From Eubacteriaceae bacterium Marseille-Q4139 (GTDB taxonomy: Bacteria; Bacillota; Clostridia; Lachnospirales; Lachnospiraceae): 64,000 nt of DNA. Both the position numbers and the translations under genes were made by a program. How positions within the stretch are numbered: position 1 is the first letter of the stretch; each line of letters opens with the position of its first letter. Shown piece after piece: positions 6,918 through 15,353 of this stretch. The notes beneath the pieces were generated by a model. That model worked only from the letters and a program-made list of their open reading frames with translations. It made no database searches and was not told the DNA's origin. The DNA is taken from the NCBI GenBank assembly GCA_018223415.1, contig JAGTTQ010000001.1, positions 1,957,865 through 2,021,864 of the forward strand, in the 5' to 3' direction.

Positions 6918-8531
6918 ATGAGAAAGCAGATGAAAATTGCTGCGGTTGTTTCTGCGGCAGCTCTGTTGGCATTAGGCGCTTCCATCACTTCTTTCGCTGC
7001 CCAGAAGGGTACCTGGAAGTATGAGGATGGCGAGTGGTATTGCTACGACAAGAATGGCGATGTGTATGAGAATACCTTCTGCCTGAGCAATGGCAAAGAG
7101 TTTTATGTTGGCGACGACGGCGCTCTGGTTCGTTCCAGCTGGGTTGAGTACGACAACAACTATTATTTTGTAAACAGTGCTGGTGAGAAAATCACCAACG
7201 ACTGGAGACTTACAACTCCTTACGAAGATGAGAGTGCAGAGGAAGAATGGTTCTATTTCCAGTCTACTGGTAAAAGAGCAGAAAATAAAAAGCTTACTGT
7301 TAAAGGAAAAACCTATTTCTTCGGTAACGAGGGAAATATGCTGACTGGTTGGATTGAGGAAACCAACGGTACATATGACAAAGCAAGCTCTGATATTACA
7401 GATGGAACGAAGAAAACCTTCTTCTATTGCGACGAGACTGGTGCCCGTCTTGAAAAGGTCTGGGTTGAGGATTACGCACCTGATGTAGATACAGAGGATG
7501 TCAGCTCTGATGATGAAGAGCATTACTACTATCTCAATTCCAGCGGAAATCCGGTTACGCGTAAACAGACCAATATCAATGGTCAGACGTACATTTTCGG
7601 TGATGATGGAAGAATGCTGACTGGTTGGGTTGGTACTACGGCAACTAACAGCAACTCATATGAGGTCATCCAGGCAACTGAGGATGATGGCGTAACAACA
7701 AGACTGGATGTAGTCGCAGGTCGTGGTGGAAAGGCATACTATTGTACACCAGAAGATGGCCATGTAAAGAAAAATAAGTGGATCAAGCTTTGGAATACAG
7801 AAGATGCTTACGACGAAGATGAGGACAATGATCAGTATTGGTTCTATTTAAACAAGAACGGTGATGTTTATATTCCAACTGTTTCTAATGTACAGGTAGA
7901 TGTACAGAAGTACAAACTGGAAGAAGGTAAGCTTGTTAAAAACGGCAGTCCTCTCACTGTTGCCCAGAAGAGAATCAATGGCAAGGATTATTTCTTCAAT
8001 TTATACGGTGAACTTGTAACCAAGTTTGTTGATGTTGAAAACAACAATGGCAATAACGAGGTTCCTACCGGTATGTACTATCTGGGCGGTTCTGATGATG
8101 GCGTTATGAAGACTGGCTCTATAAGCGTTGCTGATGATACTGGTGAATCCATCCGCTTCTATTTTGGAACGAAAGATTCCGACGGCGCTGGTAAGGGTGT
8201 TGGTTATACGGGAAACAAGAGTGGCAAATTATACTATGATGGTATGCTTGTTACGGCAAAAGATTATAGATATGAAATTGTCGAAATTAGCGGCTACTAT
8301 TTCATTGTAAATCAGAGCGGTTCTATTCAGCACAGCAATACCTCCTATAAAGAGGATGGCGAAGTTCTCATCAGAACTAAGGCTGATGGAAATGGTGAAA
8401 CAGATACTAAGTTCAACGATAGCAGTGTCAATGGCAAAGAGTTTGAGCATAGTTTTAATTCTCTCGGCGAATTATTAGAACATGACGCTAGTGTTGATGC
8501 CGGAAAAGCAGAAGACATCGTTCGCAAATAA
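6918..8531 (+). CDS. Secreted cell-wall-binding repeat protein, copy 4
   Basis: 537 residues from the ATG at 6918 (AAGGAG site). Same signal peptide and N-terminal region; family-II C-terminus (YYFIVNQSGSIQ, then a long acidic tail ending EDIVRK) shared with copies 2 and 5. Aromatic wall-binding repeats throughout, with no enzyme domain seen. No -35 hexamer at the proper spacing. Confidence 0.85.
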   Translation: MRKQMKIAAVVSAAALLALGASITSFAAQKGTWKYEDGEWYCYDKNGDVYENTFCLSNGKEFYVGDDGALVRSSWVEYDNNYYFVNSAGEKITNDWRLTTPYEDESAEEEWFYFQSTGKRAENKKLTVKGKTYFFGNEGNMLTGWIEETNGTYDKASSDITDGTKKTFFYCDETGARLEKVWVEDYAPDVDTEDVSSDDEEHYYYLNSSGNPVTRKQTNINGQTYIFGDDGRMLTGWVGTTATNSNSYEVIQATEDDGVTTRLDVVAGRGGKAYYCTPEDGHVKKNKWIKLWNTEDAYDEDEDNDQYWFYLNKNGDVYIPTVSNVQVDVQKYKLEEGKLVKNGSPLTVAQKRINGKDYFFNLYGELVTKFVDVENNNGNNEVPTGMYYLGGSDDGVMKTGSISVADDTGESIRFYFGTKDSDGAGKGVGYTGNKSGKLYYDGMLVTAKDYRYEIVEISGYYFIVNQSGSIQHSNTSYKEDGEVLIRTKADGNGETDTKFNDSSVNGKEFEHSFNSLGELLEHDASVDAGKAEDIVRK

Positions 8532-8572
8532 TAGTGGCTGATTTCATCCATGTGAAATTCTAATTGCAACGG

Positions 8573-8601
8573 CAGGCGGGAAGAAATTCTCGCCTGTTTT
8601 T
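8573..8601 (+). terminator. Terminator of copy 4
   Basis: Same hairpin with one G-T wobble (TTCTCGCCTG arm), then a T run. Confidence 0.85.
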
Positions 8602-8611
8602 CTAAAATGTA

Positions 8612-8640
8612 TTGTCTTTATAACCCCAAATCGCTATAAT
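8612..8640 (+). promoter_or_regulatory. Antisense RNA promoter, degenerate module D
   Basis: TTGTCT, 17 bp, TATAAT: the antitoxin promoter is kept although its toxin gene is broken. Confidence 0.65.
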
Positions 8641-8646
8641 AAATCT

Positions 8647-8750
8647 AAAGAAAGCACCCACTCCAAAAGCAGGTGTGTTGCATTTAGGTTTTACACTTTT
8701 GCAGGTGTTCCCATCCTGTGTGCAGACGGGATAGACAATTTTATTTATAC
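8647..8750 (+). ncRNA. Orphan antitoxin-like RNA, module D
   Basis: Predicted RNA from the promoter at 8612-8640 to a decayed terminator (ATCCTGT 8713-8719 with ACGGGAT 8726-8732, then ATTTTATTTAT). The toxin it would oppose has lost its 5' half. Confidence 0.45.
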
Positions 8751-8870
8751 TTGTTTTTTTGGCCGAGAAAGGCAAGCAGTGTAACGACAAATATTCCCGC
8801 AGCGTCTCTGATGGTCGCTGCGGGAATATTTGTTAATATAACTTTATTTGTCGTTATTGTCCCCTCTTTA
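8741..8870 (-). pseudogene. Broken type I toxin, module D
   Basis: The last 22 codons match the other toxins (RDAAGIFVVTLLAFLGQKNKYK), but the MTAYE start is gone and the 5' half is replaced by an inverted duplication. No ATG lies between the ribosome-site remnant (minus-strand GAGGGGAC near 8862-8870) and the helix. The minus-strand promoter seen in A-C is absent too. The remaining sequence of 8532-9122 is the decayed leader. Confidence 0.7.
8787..8833. repeat. Perfect 18-bp inverted repeat inside the broken toxin
   Basis: Arms 8787-8804 (ACAAATATTCCCGCAGCG) and 8816-8833 with an 11-nt loop. The right arm replaces the former 5' part of the toxin gene, consistent with a fold-back duplication that destroyed it. 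AACGACAAAT at 8783 is also echoed in inverted form at 8846-8855. Confidence 0.85.
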
Positions 8871-9122
8871 AGTAACACTTTTTCGGGCACAAAACATGGG
8901 ATGTCTTCATTCCTGCTGTGGCAAAATGACCTCCGAGCTATAAACATCTGTGAAACTTTATGCCATCCCCACTTCTCAAATGCCTTTCAGACCTTCTATA
9001 CGCCTCATAAAGGCCATTTCTACTGCTTTCCGGGTAGTTTCTCTTATACGAAGTATAATGACCTCGTAATGCAATTAGGAATTTCAAAGAATTTCAAAAA
9101 GAAAAAGGAGAGTGCATTAACT

Positions 9123-10739
9123 ATGAGAAAGCAGATGAAAATTGCTGCGGTTGTTTCTGCGGCAGCTCTGTTGGCATTAGGCGCTTCCATCACTTCTTTC
9201 GCTGCCCAGAGAGGCACTTGGAAGTATGAGGATGGCGAGTGGTACTGCTACGACAGAAATGGCGATGTATATGAGAATGAATTCTGCCTGAGCAACGGCA
9301 GGGAGTTTTATGTTGGCGATGACGGCGCGTTGGTGCGTTCCAGCTGGGTTGAGTACGATGGGGATTACTACTTCGTAAACAGTGCAGGGGAAAAAATCAC
9401 CAACGACTGGAGACTTACAGCTCCGTATGATGATGAAGATGCAGATGAGCAGTGGTTCTACTTCCAGGCTAACGGAAGAAGGGCCGAAGACAAAAAACTG
9501 ACAATCAGAGGAAAGACATATTTCTTTGATGCTGACGGCGAGATGTTGACTGGTTGGGTTGAGGAAAACGACGATACATATGAGGAAGCGGGTTCTGATA
9601 TCACCCATAGTACAAGATCCCATTTCTCTTATTGCGATGAGACCGGTGCGCGCCTTGAAAGAACCTGGGTAGAAGATTATGCTCCAGATGTAGATTCTGA
9701 AGATGTAAGCTCGGATGACGAGGTTCACTATTATTATCTTAACAGCAGCGGTCATCCGGTTACCAGAAGACAGACGAATATCAACGGCCAGAGTTATATT
9801 TTCGGTGAAAACGGAAGAATGCTGACTGGTTGGGTTGCTACGACCGCGACGAACAGTGACGCTTATGAGGTTATCCAGGGAACGGATGATGATGAAGACC
9901 ATTGGGTACCTTTAAGTGAAATCGCAGACCGCGGTGGAGAAGTTTACTATTGTACAGAAGACGATGGTCACGTTAAGAAAAATAAGTGGATCAAACTGTG
10001 GAATACAGAATTTGCGTATGATCAGGATAACGACGAAGATCAGTACTGGTTCTATTTAGCAAGAAACGGTGAAGTGTTTATTCCGGATGCAGATGATGTT
10101 GCCAGTGCGGCCAATGCCCATGAATACAGTTTCAGTGAAGGTAAACTGGAAGAGGGTGATCCTGTCAGCGTAATCAAGCACAGAGTCAACGGCAAGGATT
10201 ATTTCTTCAATTCCAACGGTGAGATGATCTCCGGATTCATCAGAATCGAAGAGCAGAATGATGATCTCACACCTGGTATGTACTATCTTGGCAGCTCCAA
10301 TGATGGCGTCATGAAGACGGGTTCTGTAAATATTTCTGACAACACCGGTGAATCCTATCGTTTCTATTTCGGAACGAGAGCATCGGAAGGCGGAGATGGC
10401 GTTGGTTATACAGGAAACAGGAGCAATAAGCTGTACTACAACGGTATGATGGTTCGGGCAGAAGATTACAGATATGAGATTGTAGAAGTTGATGGTGCCT
10501 ACTTCATTGTAAACCAGAGCGGTTCCATTCAGGACGGCAACACTTCTTATCGTGAAGACGGAGACGTTCTCATCAGAACAAGAGTCGAAGATGACGATCC
10601 GGACGGAAGTGTAAACACTGCATTCTATGATGGCGATGATGATGCAAAAGAAGGCAGCTTCGCATCTCTCGATGACCTTCTGGAATATGATAACAATGTT
10701 TTTGCAGGAAGTGCAGAAGATATCGTGTTTGAGAATTAG
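9123..10739 (+). CDS. Secreted cell-wall-binding repeat protein, copy 5
   Basis: 538 residues from the ATG at 9123. Same signal peptide; family-II architecture closest to copy 4. Many positions that are Lys in the other copies are Arg here (for example NGREFYVG, NGRRAEDKK, VTRRQTNING), so its surface chemistry differs although the repeats align. Long acidic C-terminal tail ending SAEDIVFEN. No full promoter at the shared TATAAT. Confidence 0.85.
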   Translation: MRKQMKIAAVVSAAALLALGASITSFAAQRGTWKYEDGEWYCYDRNGDVYENEFCLSNGREFYVGDDGALVRSSWVEYDGDYYFVNSAGEKITNDWRLTAPYDDEDADEQWFYFQANGRRAEDKKLTIRGKTYFFDADGEMLTGWVEENDDTYEEAGSDITHSTRSHFSYCDETGARLERTWVEDYAPDVDSEDVSSDDEVHYYYLNSSGHPVTRRQTNINGQSYIFGENGRMLTGWVATTATNSDAYEVIQGTDDDEDHWVPLSEIADRGGEVYYCTEDDGHVKKNKWIKLWNTEFAYDQDNDEDQYWFYLARNGEVFIPDADDVASAANAHEYSFSEGKLEEGDPVSVIKHRVNGKDYFFNSNGEMISGFIRIEEQNDDLTPGMYYLGSSNDGVMKTGSVNISDNTGESYRFYFGTRASEGGDGVGYTGNRSNKLYYNGMMVRAEDYRYEIVEVDGAYFIVNQSGSIQDGNTSYREDGDVLIRTRVEDDDPDGSVNTAFYDGDDDAKEGSFASLDDLLEYDNNVFAGSAEDIVFEN

Positions 10740-10773
10740 TAATTCTGTTAAGATGAAATTCTAATTGCAGCCA

Positions 10774-10802
10774 CAGGCGGGAAGAAATTCCCGCCTGTTT
10801 TT
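10774..10802 (+). terminator. Terminator of copy 5
   Basis: Perfect CAGGCGGGAA/TTCCCGCCTG stem with GAAA loop and T5. No toxin module follows this copy. Confidence 0.88.
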
Positions 10803-10911
10803 CCATCCAACGCTTCCTCGGCACACCACGAAAAGCAGGCATGAAACGCATCCCGCATCCCACACCTGCTTCCCGCAACAAAATGATACTTTTTCGATTG
10901 CAGCGAGACCA

Positions 10912-11259
10912 CTAGTTATTAGTATCTTCTTTGTGGCTGTAAAGCCATAATGCATAAATGAACTCGCTATTGGACGGACACTTTTTTAATGTCGTCTGGA
11001 ATATCTGATTCAAAACAGTAATGTCGCCTTTTGTCCAGAGAGTGTTGATTAAAGTCCTGATATCACGCTCAATACAATGTTTTGAAGTGCAGTATTTTTG
11101 AGCAATGTCATGATACAGAGACTTTGAGAGGTTCGTCAGCGGTAAGGTACTCCCCTCTTTCTCCATAATATTTAAGGCCTCAATCAGATATTCTATTCCT
11201 AAATAATGTTTGGTAGCACCAGCACGTTTTAAAATTGATCGAACGGACATTTCAGCCAT
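10912..11259 (-). CDS. Stand-alone Spo0A C-terminal DNA-binding domain protein
   Basis: 115 residues from the ATG at 11259, chosen because GAGGGGGAG lies 7 nt upstream; an in-frame ATG at 11280 is possible. The whole protein aligns with the effector domain of the sporulation regulator Spo0A: YLIEALNIM, the helix-turn-helix region IAQKYCTSKHCIERDIRTLI (recognition-helix E-R and I-R residues kept) and the C-terminal CPSNSEFIYALW. The phospho-receiver domain is missing, so it cannot be controlled by phosphorelay as Spo0A is. It sits between inverted paralogues of the surface-protein family, with tandem 0A-like boxes upstream; a regulator of the local locus is inferred. Confidence 0.82.
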   Translation of the reverse strand: MAEMSVRSILKRAGATKHYLGIEYLIEALNIMEKEGSTLPLTNLSKSLYHDIAQKYCTSKHCIERDIRTLINTLWTKGDITVLNQIFQTTLKKCPSNSEFIYALWLYSHKEDTNN

Positions 11260-11291
11260 TTTGCGCTCCCCCTCTTCCATAATAATAAAAT

Positions 11292-11347
11292 ATTATACAC
11301 TAAAACTACACAGACATAAAACGAAATCCGTCGACACTTATCGACAA
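11292..11347 (-). promoter_or_regulatory. Promoter region with tandem 0A-like boxes
   Basis: Minus-strand TATAAT at 11292-11297 with a weak -35 (TTTATG). Upstream, two TGTCGA cores (11331-11336 and 11341-11346) repeat with exactly 10-bp spacing, one helical turn, like paired Spo0A boxes (consensus TGTCGAA). Sequence 11348-11563 shows no gene. Confidence 0.55.
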
Positions 11348-11563
11348 TCAGGATAACCACCCCTTCGCTTATACATGTCTTTAAAATGTGACACGGAAGA
11401 CTTGCTGCAATTTTTCCGGCCAAGTATCATTTGTATTCTTCTTCAATTTCATTATACACCTAATAGCCATAAAATTAAATAGATTATTAAAATAAAAATG
11501 ATAAATAGCAATGAAAATTACAAGAGTTAAAAGGGAATCCAAAACACACTTAAAAATGAGCAT

Positions 11564-11592
11564 AAAAACAGGCGGGAATTTCTTCCCGCCTG
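11564..11592 (-). terminator. Terminator of copy 6
   Basis: Minus-strand CAGGCGGGAA hairpin identical to those after copies 1-5, followed by T5 on the - strand. Confidence 0.88.
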
Positions 11593-11635
11593 TGGCTGCA
11601 ATTAGAATTTCTTTCAGATAAAACAAAGGTAATAA

Positions 11636-13231
11636 CTATTTTAATCCTTTTACGCTGCCGTAAGCAACACCTTTTGTCTTGCTGAATTCGGCTTCCCTTG
11701 CATCGTACAGTAAATCATCATCCTCTTCATATTCCTTCTTAGATGTCTGGATGGATCCGCTCTTATTTACGATGAAGGAAAGAGTTCCGTCTTCTCCCTC
11801 GATATCATTCTTTACGGTCTTCAGTTCGTACTTGTAATCGTTAGCCTTGAGTAAGAAACCATCTTCATACAGTTTACCGCTCTTTGCGCCAGTAATACCA
11901 GCCGCATTGTAGTATCCTTCAGAAGGTTTGTTTTCAGTTGCAAAGTAGAACCGATAGCTTTCACCGCTGTCATCCGTGATGGAAACGGAGCCGTCTTTTC
12001 TGTCGCCATCATTGGAGCCACCGTAATAGTACATATGTTCTACCTTCTCGCTTGCATCACTGTCACTTGCAACTGCGTCAACCGTGGAATTGATCTTAAC
12101 TAAACCACTGACCATACGGCCCTTTGCATCAAAGAGGTAGGTCTTGCTGTTGATCTTCTTCTCAGTTGCATAGAAGTTATCATCATCGTAGTTGTCTGTG
12201 CTGAATCTTTCGCCAAAGTTGTCACCTTCGCCGTCATCAAAGTCATAGATATTGGCGGTATAATCATATTTTTCCGGGATGTAGACAGTACCATTCTTCT
12301 CAATGTAATACCAGTACTCATCGTTGTCATCGTCTTCTTCGCCGTACTCTTCATTGCTCCAGAGCTTGATCCACTTGTTTTTCTTCATGTGGCCGTCGTC
12401 CTCGTCGCCGCAGAAGTAAACATCCGTATCGTTGTACTCGGAAAGAGCTGCATCGAAGGTGCCGTCACCGTCATCATCGTCTTTTTCCCAGATCTCTTCA
12501 TAAGCGTCACTGTCGGTTTTCTTTGCGACCCATCCGCTTAACATTTTTCCTTCATCATCGAAGAAATACGTCTGGCCTTTGATGTTTGTCTGCTTTCTCG
12601 TTGCAACTTTTCCGGAACTCTTCAGGTAGTAATGATACTCATCCTCGTCACCTACATCGTCACGATCTACGCTCGGAGCATAATCATATACCCATGTGGA
12701 CTCAAGACGGGCACCGGTCTCATCGCAGTAATATGTGTCAACATTTCTCACATCGTCCGTGGAACCTTCGTCCCATGTGTCACCGCTTTCCTGAACCCAT
12801 CCGGTCAACATTTCACCGTCATCGTTGAAGAAATAGGTTTTACCCTTGATTAAGAGCTTTTTACCCTCAGCTCTCTTACCGTTGGACTGGAAGTAGAACC
12901 ACTGCTCTTCGGAATCTTCATCGTCATACGGGGAAGTTAATCTCCAATCGTTGGTGATCTTCTCGCCGGCGCTGTTTACGAAGTAGTAATCCCCATCGTA
13001 CTCAACCCAGCTGGAACGAACCAGCATTCCATCATCACCAACATAGAATTCTTTGCCGTTGCTCAGGCAGAATTCATTCTCATATACATCGCCATTTCTG
13101 TCGTAGCAATACCACTCGCCATCCTCATACTTCCAAGTGCCTCTCTGGGCCGCGAAAGAAGTGATGGAAGTGCCTAATGCCAACAGAGCTGCCGCAGAAA
13201 CAACTGCAGCAATTTTCATCTGCTTTCTCAT
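11636..13231 (-). CDS. Secreted cell-wall-binding repeat protein, copy 6 (inverted)
   Basis: 531 residues from the ATG at 13231 (AAGGAG site). Same signal peptide with Gly23 to Thr, then wall-binding repeats and family-I C-terminus (YYNAAGITGAKSGKLY, GVAYGSVKGLK) closest to copy 3. It is the only copy on the - strand, so its shared block (13148-13316) is inverted relative to that of copy 1. The hexamer 17 bp from its TATAAT is CTATAA, not a -35. Confidence 0.87.
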   Translation of the reverse strand: MRKQMKIAAVVSAAALLALGTSITSFAAQRGTWKYEDGEWYCYDRNGDVYENEFCLSNGKEFYVGDDGMLVRSSWVEYDGDYYFVNSAGEKITNDWRLTSPYDDEDSEEQWFYFQSNGKRAEGKKLLIKGKTYFFNDDGEMLTGWVQESGDTWDEGSTDDVRNVDTYYCDETGARLESTWVYDYAPSVDRDDVGDEDEYHYYLKSSGKVATRKQTNIKGQTYFFDDEGKMLSGWVAKKTDSDAYEEIWEKDDDDGDGTFDAALSEYNDTDVYFCGDEDDGHMKKNKWIKLWSNEEYGEEDDDNDEYWYYIEKNGTVYIPEKYDYTANIYDFDDGEGDNFGERFSTDNYDDDNFYATEKKINSKTYLFDAKGRMVSGLVKINSTVDAVASDSDASEKVEHMYYYGGSNDGDRKDGSVSITDDSGESYRFYFATENKPSEGYYNAAGITGAKSGKLYEDGFLLKANDYKYELKTVKNDIEGEDGTLSFIVNKSGSIQTSKKEYEEDDDLLYDAREAEFSKTKGVAYGSVKGLK

Positions 13232-13316
13232 AGTTAATGCACTCTCCTTTTTCTTTTTGAAATTCTTTGAAATTCCTAATTGCATTACGAGGTCATTATA
13301 CTTCGTATAAGAGAAA

Positions 13317-13680
13317 CTTATAGGTGCTGTTTACAAAAGTGGGGGTTAATAGAATTATAGCGCTTATTTTAATGATAAAAGTGGAACACAAAATTGAAAA
13401 TATAGGAAGTTATCACCATTAAATCCCATAAATGTAAAATCATGGAAATAAGTTTTTTCCTCAAAAATCCTAAGATTTCCAGGCAGAAATGCGAGGGTAA
13501 AATTGGGGTAATCGACGGATTTTTGAGGGGATGGAGGGCATATAAAAAGGGGAAAATCAAAGAAAATTATGCATATTTATGCAATACAAAGCATAAAACG
13601 TGGCTCTGGCACAGACGGCAGCTTTTTCTAATTTTAATAAATTTTTAAAGAATTGGAATGGATTTATGTAAAGTGATAAG
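13317..13680. other. Non-coding spacer with a 12-bp inverted repeat
   Basis: AT-rich region without a supportable gene. CCTCAAAAATCC (13459-13470) and GGATTTTTGAGG (13517-13528) form a perfect 12-bp inverted repeat 46 bp apart. This is the border between the surface-protein array and the G+C-richer glycan operon. Confidence 0.5.
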
Positions 13681-13709
13681 TTGCGAATAAACGGCATCGG
13701 TGTTATACT
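13681..13709 (+). promoter_or_regulatory. Promoter of the heptose/glycan operon
   Basis: TTGCGA, 17 bp, TATACT, 43 bp before the first gene, which has a GGAG ribosome site. Confidence 0.65.
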
Positions 13710-13752
13710 ATACTAGAATAATTATGGCAAGTCTGGATAAGGAGAAAAGTAC

Positions 13753-15336
13753 ATGTCTAACAGGATAAAGAAACGGGAAAGCACACAGGGGAATTTCTCG
13801 GATAATGCGGCACTGCTGATGGGGATTTTTACTCTGGTTGTGCTTTGCTTGTTTCCGCTGGTGGTGCGGAATAAGTATTTTGATATTATTGAAACGAAGT
13901 ACCAGTTTTACAGCGGCTGTGTGATCGTGGCGGCCGTTGTGATGGCGGGGTACGGAATTGTGAGCGGACAGATTGCGGCGTGGGTGAAAGGCTTCCAGGC
14001 CAGATCGTTCGTGAGGGGGCTCAGCGTTACGGACTGGGGGATGATTGCCTTCTGGCTCAGCAATGTGATTTCCTGGCTGCTTTGTACGGACTGGCGCTGG
14101 GACGGCTTCTGGGGAACCATGGGCCGGTATAACGGCGTGTTTTTGATGACGCTGTATCTGATCGCGTATTTTCTTGTCACCAGGTTCTTCCGGTTCAGGC
14201 AGTGGTACCTGGATGCTTTCCTTGCGGCGGGCATTTTTGTCTGCCTGTTCGGAATTACGGATTATTTCCAGATGGATATCCTGGGCTTTAAGGTGAACAT
14301 GCTGGATGAGCAGAAGGGGATCTATGTGTCCTCTCTGGGAAACATCAATACTTACACGGTTTATGTCGGGGCTGTTCTGGTGGTTTCGATGATCCTGTTC
14401 TGTCTGGAGAAGAACAGAAAGAAGATGTTCTGGTATCTTGCGAATTTTGCGCTTTCCAGTTTTGCCCTTGTCATGGGTACAAGCGATAATGCGTATCTGA
14501 CGCTGGCGGCGCTGTTCGGCTTTTCGCCGCTCCTGCTTTTCCGGACAAAGACGGGGATTCGTCGGTACATGATTTCGGTTTCGGTATTTTTTACGGTGAT
14601 CCAGTGCATTGACTGGATCAATGGGGCGTATGCGGACACGGTTCTCGGCATTGAGGGTGTGTTCAGCCTGATTGCCGGCCTTTCGGTTCTGCCGGTTCTT
14701 GTGATCGGCGTCTGGGCGGTGACGGGGCTGATTGCGTTTCTTCTTATTAAAAAGGGCGGAGATTCGGAGACCATGGGCAAGTGGCTGATTTATGTCTGGA
14801 TCGGTGTGATTGCCGTTGTTGTGGCTGCTGCTGTGTTTGTGTTTTTTGATGCGAATGTGGCTGGGAATGCCGATAAGTATGATGCGATCCGTTCGTATGT
14901 GGTGTTTGACGACAAATGGGGGACGGAGCGCGGATATGTCTGGCGGCGTTCTTTCGAGATTTATAATGAGAGGTATTCGCTTTTGCAGAAGATGTTTGGC
15001 TTCGGGCCGGATCTTTTTATCATTCCGATGCGCTATTACTATGATGGACAGACCATGGGGAACATGGCGGTGCTTTATGACAGTGCCCACAATGAGTACA
15101 TCCATTATCTTCTGACCCTGGGCATTGCGGGACTTGCGTCGTATCTGACATTTTTCATTTCTGCCATCGTGGGGCTTTGCCGGAGAATGAAGGATCGTCC
15201 GGAGGTGGCGGCTGTGATGTTTGTGGCCGCAGCTTATGCAGTGCAGGCGGTTGTCAACATCAATCTGCCGATTACGATGCCGATTATCCTGAATTTTATT
15301 GCCATGGGGCTTTGCAGGGAGAAGAGCGGACAGTAG
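13753..15336 (+). CDS. O-antigen ligase/polymerase-like membrane protein
   Basis: 527 residues with about 12 hydrophobic segments. Around residue 446 it carries HNEYIHYLLTLGIAGL, the signature of the Wzy/WaaL (O-antigen ligase) superfamily, preceded by a large extracellular loop containing DKWGTERGYVWRRS. Such proteins polymerise lipid-linked repeat units or transfer a glycan from undecaprenyl pyrophosphate to an acceptor outside the membrane. First gene of an operon with a priming transferase and heptose-nucleotide genes, so it probably handles that glycan. Polymerase and ligase roles cannot be told apart from sequence. Confidence 0.75.
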   Translation: MSNRIKKRESTQGNFSDNAALLMGIFTLVVLCLFPLVVRNKYFDIIETKYQFYSGCVIVAAVVMAGYGIVSGQIAAWVKGFQARSFVRGLSVTDWGMIAFWLSNVISWLLCTDWRWDGFWGTMGRYNGVFLMTLYLIAYFLVTRFFRFRQWYLDAFLAAGIFVCLFGITDYFQMDILGFKVNMLDEQKGIYVSSLGNINTYTVYVGAVLVVSMILFCLEKNRKKMFWYLANFALSSFALVMGTSDNAYLTLAALFGFSPLLLFRTKTGIRRYMISVSVFFTVIQCIDWINGAYADTVLGIEGVFSLIAGLSVLPVLVIGVWAVTGLIAFLLIKKGGDSETMGKWLIYVWIGVIAVVVAAAVFVFFDANVAGNADKYDAIRSYVVFDDKWGTERGYVWRRSFEIYNERYSLLQKMFGFGPDLFIIPMRYYYDGQTMGNMAVLYDSAHNEYIHYLLTLGIAGLASYLTFFISAIVGLCRRMKDRPEVAAVMFVAAAYAVQAVVNINLPITMPIILNFIAMGLCREKSGQ

Positions 15337-15353
15337 ATTTTTGATAAGGACTG

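Noticed and set aside
13708..15105. A 465-codon minus-strand open frame opposite the ligase/polymerase-like gene
   Set aside because: Low-complexity His/Arg/Asn-rich translation with no domains; it is the shadow of a G+C-richer membrane-protein gene.
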